Below, in pieces: positions 61,044 to 64,000 of a stretch of DNA of 64,000 nucleotides. The stretch comes from Pseudomonas sp. SL4(2022) (GTDB lineage: Bacteria > Pseudomonadota > Gammaproteobacteria > Pseudomonadales > Pseudomonadaceae), in NCBI RefSeq assembly GCF_026625725.1, contig NZ_CP113060.1, positions 4,036,001 to 4,100,000 on the forward strand, in the 5' to 3' direction. Numbering within the stretch: position 1 is the stretch's first letter; every line of letters begins with the position of its first letter. Both the position numbers and the translations under genes were made by a program. The notes under the pieces were generated by a model. That model was not told the origin of the DNA and did not search any database. It saw nothing but the letters and a program-made list of their open reading frames with translations.

Positions 61044-63050
61044 CTACCCTCTACTCATGCCCGTAAGGCGTGATGACAATGCTTGCATGGCACTGCTGAC
61101 CTGATCGAGTGCCTGAGCGTCTCGTGCATTTTCTTCGCTGATACTATGAATACGAACCGCAAGCTCGTTTATTTCCTGAGTAACATGGCTCTGCTGCTGC
61201 GCAGCCACGGCGATTTGCTGAGCACGCTGTGAAATATCATCAAAACTCTGCACTGAACTCGACAACGCCGAAGCTGCGCCCTCTGCTTCAACTACCGCAT
61301 GCTGAGTACGCGCCTCACCCGCTTGCATGGCCTGCACTGCCTGACGCGAAGCCTGTTGCAAGGCATTGATCATGTTGCCTATCTCATTGGCGGAAGACTG
61401 TGTTTTCCCCGCCAGCGTACGCACTTCATCAGCCACTACGGCAAAGCCACGCCCTTGCTCGCCAGCACGCGCGGCCTCAATGGCAGCATTCAATGCGAGC
61501 AGGTTTGTCTGCTCGGAAATTGCCTTTATTACATCCAGCACTGCACCAACCTGCTGGCTGTCTTTCTCCAACCGGCTGATCACCGAAGCAGCGTCAGCCA
61601 TCTCCGCCGACAGCGCCTGAATCGCCGCACTATTGGAAGCAACTTTCTGCTGCCCCTGCTGCACCACCACCAATGAGCTCTGCGCTGTAGTGGCACAGTC
61701 ATTGGTATTTTGAGCCACTTCATGAGCGCTGGACGACATCTCGGTAATAGCAGCTGCCAGTTGCGTATTTTCTTGCCGCTGCTGCTCCGCGCGGCCGGCC
61801 AGCGTACTGCTCAAACCGCCCAGTTGTGCAGCTTCAGCCTGCAGGTGTTCAGCCTCCTCGGCAATGCGCTGCAGCATGGTACGTAATTGCCCAGCGTAGC
61901 GGTTGACCGCATGGCGCAACGCGCCAATTTCATCTTCACGCTGCACGATAAGCGCAACATCGCGGCTGGCCGATCCACGGCCCAACGAATCAATCTGAGC
62001 GGTGGTCTCCTCCAGTTGGCCAATCAACTTACGCCCGGCTAACCAGGCCAACACCAGCACCCCTGCCAATAACGGCAGCAGAAATAGTAGGATTTCCCGG
62101 GTTAGCTCATGGGCCAGCCCAGTCACTCGATCTTGCGGGGTTGCAAGACCTATTACCCAACCGGTATCGGGCATCACGAACAAACTGATACGGCTTGCTT
62201 GATCGAGTTGCTCATCATATTGCAGATCCAGGTTTCGAATGGCCCCTGAGCTGCCACTGGCCAGCGCCTCCTGTACCGGCTTCAGCCAATTATGCTGCTG
62301 CACCAGGTCGTCGAATTTGATCATTGCACTGCCTTTGCCACCGGCCATGTTCGGGAAATGCAGAACGTTGCCTGCCTGATCAAGGGCAAAAGCATAGCCA
62401 TCAGTCACTTGGCCCTGCTCGGTCAAAAATCGCGCAAGGTCATCCAGCAGCAGGTCTAAGGTAGCGACACCTGCAAATCGCCCCTCAAGCTGATAAGGCA
62501 CACTACAAGTGACCATCGGGACACCCGTCACAGCATCCTGGTAAGCCTCCGACCACAGGCACTCCCCCGCCTTACTGCTGCGCGCGCCGGTATACCAGGC
62601 ATCATTGTGATAACCGGGACCACTGTCAGCGTTGTAATCATCGGAATAGGCCAATCGACCATCTGCGCCACGTGCCCAGAAGAAACTTCGACGTACAACC
62701 CCGTCACTGAATGCATTTGGCTCCGGCCAAACACCTCCTCCTGCAATCGCTCTGTCACCTTGACTGTCGATCAAATTCGGCAGGCTATTGAGGTAAAGCG
62801 CCTCGTCACGCGGCAGCACCTCTGCAAGATGCGCCAGGCTGGCCGTCACACCTTCAATGCGCGCCAGTTGCAAAGCAAGTTGACGCACGATGGCGCTACC
62901 GGTCTGCTCAATCAACTCGCCACTGGCTGCAACAACACGCGGCTGCCCTCGCAACGCCATCACAGCAAAAACGGCAATTGCCGTGAGAATCAGCAGAACG
63001 ATACACCCAAGGGTCAAACGTTGAGACAGTCGAACGGGAACTAGGGCCAT
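61044..63050 (-). CDS. Methyl-accepting chemotaxis protein with dCache sensor
   Basis: A 668-residue chemoreceptor. TM1 lies at about 12-34, a 280-residue periplasmic double-Cache domain follows (YSDDYNADSGPGYHNDAWYT, then SEAYQDAVTGVPMVTCSVPY), TM2 at about 322-342, HAMP near 345-395 and the signalling hairpin EQTNLLALNAAIEAARAGEQ. The amino-acid-binding arginine of dCache_1AA (YxxxxRxW) is not obvious here: the site reads NDAWYTGA. No pentapeptide tail. Strong GGAG ribosome site. Confidence 0.93.
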   Translation of the reverse strand: MALVPVRLSQRLTLGCIVLLILTAIAVFAVMALRGQPRVVAASGELIEQTGSAIVRQLALQLARIEGVTASLAHLAEVLPRDEALYLNSLPNLIDSQGDRAIAGGGVWPEPNAFSDGVVRRSFFWARGADGRLAYSDDYNADSGPGYHNDAWYTGARSSKAGECLWSEAYQDAVTGVPMVTCSVPYQLEGRFAGVATLDLLLDDLARFLTEQGQVTDGYAFALDQAGNVLHFPNMAGGKGSAMIKFDDLVQQHNWLKPVQEALASGSSGAIRNLDLQYDEQLDQASRISLFVMPDTGWVIGLATPQDRVTGLAHELTREILLFLLPLLAGVLVLAWLAGRKLIGQLEETTAQIDSLGRGSASRDVALIVQREDEIGALRHAVNRYAGQLRTMLQRIAEEAEHLQAEAAQLGGLSSTLAGRAEQQRQENTQLAAAITEMSSSAHEVAQNTNDCATTAQSSLVVVQQGQQKVASNSAAIQALSAEMADAASVISRLEKDSQQVGAVLDVIKAISEQTNLLALNAAIEAARAGEQGRGFAVVADEVRTLAGKTQSSANEIGNMINALQQASRQAVQAMQAGEARTQHAVVEAEGAASALSSSVQSFDDISQRAQQIAVAAQQQSHVTQEINELAVRIHSISEENARDAQALDQVSSAMQALSSRLTGMSRG

Positions 63051-63502
63051 GCCATCACTCCTGCTTGTATTAAACGTTACGTAGGGACGACCAGAACTGC
63101 TTTTAAACTGCTCCTCATTCCAACAGCAAGATCAGGCACCACATCAACCCTGTAGGCAGAACCGTACAAAGGGTGACAAAAATCAGGCAACATGCTCAAT
63201 CTTTTATGAAGCGGGCTGCTGCACGGGTTACTCTCCTATCGGCTTGGCTGCGCTTGACTTTAAGCAGGCTCAAGCTTGACGCACATAGAAGGTAATCTGG
63301 ATGCCATAGGCTAGCGCTGTAAACACTGAGCATTAGCTTAGTGACCCTCACGGTTTTATTTGAGCATAGCGAGTATTTCATTTACCCGTGGTATGGGCTT
63401 AAAAATCTACCCTTCAAGGCCTCAACCCCAAAGAGGATGTTTCGAGGCGATTCATCATCAGACCAAGCAGCATGAACTGGGCAGTAGTTGTTGGGGGTAA
63501 AG
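63051..63502. other. Long non-coding gap of lower GC
   Basis: A 452-base region upstream of the chemoreceptor and of the edge gene. It holds their divergent promoters. I see no convincing gene, repeat or structured RNA; small minus-strand frames here (63196-63381, 63382-63591) lack support. Confidence 0.6.
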
Positions 63503-64000
63503 GTGAATAGCTGGTTCTTACGAGTCGTACTGTTGCTGATGTTTTTACCACTGACGTCACAGGCATCCACCTTGAGGTATGCCGTGACCAACGAGAGCTG
63601 GGAGCCTTACTGGATTGTTCGCGACGGGCAGGTAAGTGGCATTCTCAGTGATGTCATGCAGGCTCTCGACGCGCACCTGGACGAGACCTTCGAGGCGGAC
63701 AGCCCACAACCGCCTCTACGCGCGCAAAAACACTTTCAAGAGGCCCTGGTTCTGATTGAGTGTTGCGTCAATATCGCGTGGCGCGCCTCCCCCGAGCAAG
63801 CAAAGGTTTCACTCTGGAGTGATCCACTTCTCAGCGCAGAAGAGGTGATTATTTTTCCTCGGGGACGCCAGTTCGCCTTCACCAGTCTGCAAGACCTGCA
63901 AGGGCGCACCATTTCAACAGTGAGAGGCTACGGTTATGCCGGCAACCAATACTTCACCCGTATAGACAGCCCTAACAGTATTGCCCAAGTCAATAGTGTG
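63503..64000 (+). CDS. Periplasmic solute-binding-like protein, cut by window end
   Basis: An open frame of 166 codons running off the window. The GTG start has GGGGG about 6 bases upstream. It has a signal peptide (VVLLLMFLPLTSQA) and a mature start TLRYAVTNESWEPYWIVRDG that looks like a family 3 solute-binding protein or sensor input domain, with SGILSDVMQALDAHL and the GRTISTVRGYGYAG segment. Because the C-terminus is missing it could also be the sensor part of a GGDEF or histidine kinase protein. Confidence 0.7.
   Translation, partial: MNSWFLRVVLLLMFLPLTSQASTLRYAVTNESWEPYWIVRDGQVSGILSDVMQALDAHLDETFEADSPQPPLRAQKHFQEALVLIECCVNIAWRASPEQAKVSLWSDPLLSAEEVIIFPRGRQFAFTSLQDLQGRTISTVRGYGYAGNQYFTRIDSPNSIAQVNSV

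Noticed and set aside
63196..63591. Two minus-strand frames of 61 and 69 codons near the window end
   Set aside because: No ribosome sites or recognisable features; the second overlaps the signal peptide region of the better supported plus-strand gene.

Overview
The window looks like a chromosomal segment of a Pseudomonas-type gammaproteobacterium. GC content is high. Gene neighbourhoods such as rnd-ycgL-hydroxyacid dehydrogenase-ycgN, the full aerobic-type cob operon and lipA-lif are of Pseudomonas style. Several extragenic palindromes of Pseudomonas type also lie between genes. Genus-level placement is inferred from protein and context resemblance. No rRNA, tRNA, CRISPR array, insertion sequence or prophage was seen.

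Layout. 1-10 kb: a VWA protein, a LysR/EamA divergent pair, a glutamine amidotransferase overlapping a HIT protein, oligopeptidase B and a chemoreceptor. 10-16 kb: a YajD-like HNH protein, an rRNA/tRNA methyltransferase-like protein, and an iron-starvation cell-surface signalling locus (ECF sigma, FecR-type anti-sigma, TonB receptor with STN domain) behind a good Fur box. 16-19 kb: agmatine deiminase coupled to a polyamine-type binding protein, next to a LysR regulator. 19-27 kb: housekeeping genes (metalloprotease-like, ycgN, hydroxyacid dehydrogenase, ycgL, rnd, SMP-30-like, HDOD, spermidine synthase-like, mercaptopyruvate sulfurtransferase). 27-34 kb: a lipid-linked block (FadL porin, LuxR-type response regulator, hybrid histidine kinase, lipase foldase, lipase), then a periplasmic glutathione peroxidase, a likely 41-residue membrane protein and an MFS carrier. 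36.8-46 kb: a cobalamin operon of ten genes on the minus strand, mostly joined by 4-base ATGA/TTGA overlaps and preceded by a well-formed cobalamin riboswitch. 46-53 kb: HNH, O-methyltransferase, two NlpC/P60 lipoproteins, a sirtuin, TagI-like, TtcA, a DnaJ-like protein, Yip1, SprT and hemolysin III. 53.7-60.8 kb: a small acyl-CoA catabolic operon (dehydrogenase, ligase, 2-methylacyl-CoA racemase), DctA with a sigma-54 promoter and an AraC regulator. 61-64 kb: a dCache chemoreceptor and a truncated periplasmic solute-binding protein at the window edge.

The parts fit a metabolically flexible aerobe. Extracellular lipase with its foldase releases fatty acids, FadL imports them, and the 54-58 kb operon can activate and oxidise long or methyl-branched acyl chains. 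The lipase and the acyl-CoA ligase both carry an AANAANAA motif beside the ribosome binding site, suggesting shared Hfq/Crc catabolite repression. The response regulator and kinase flanking FadL and lipase are the best candidates for a lipid-responsive circuit. I see no clearly unprecedented system. The most interesting items are that lipid block, the coupled small membrane ORF, and a lysozyme-like orphan lacking the expected catalytic glutamate.
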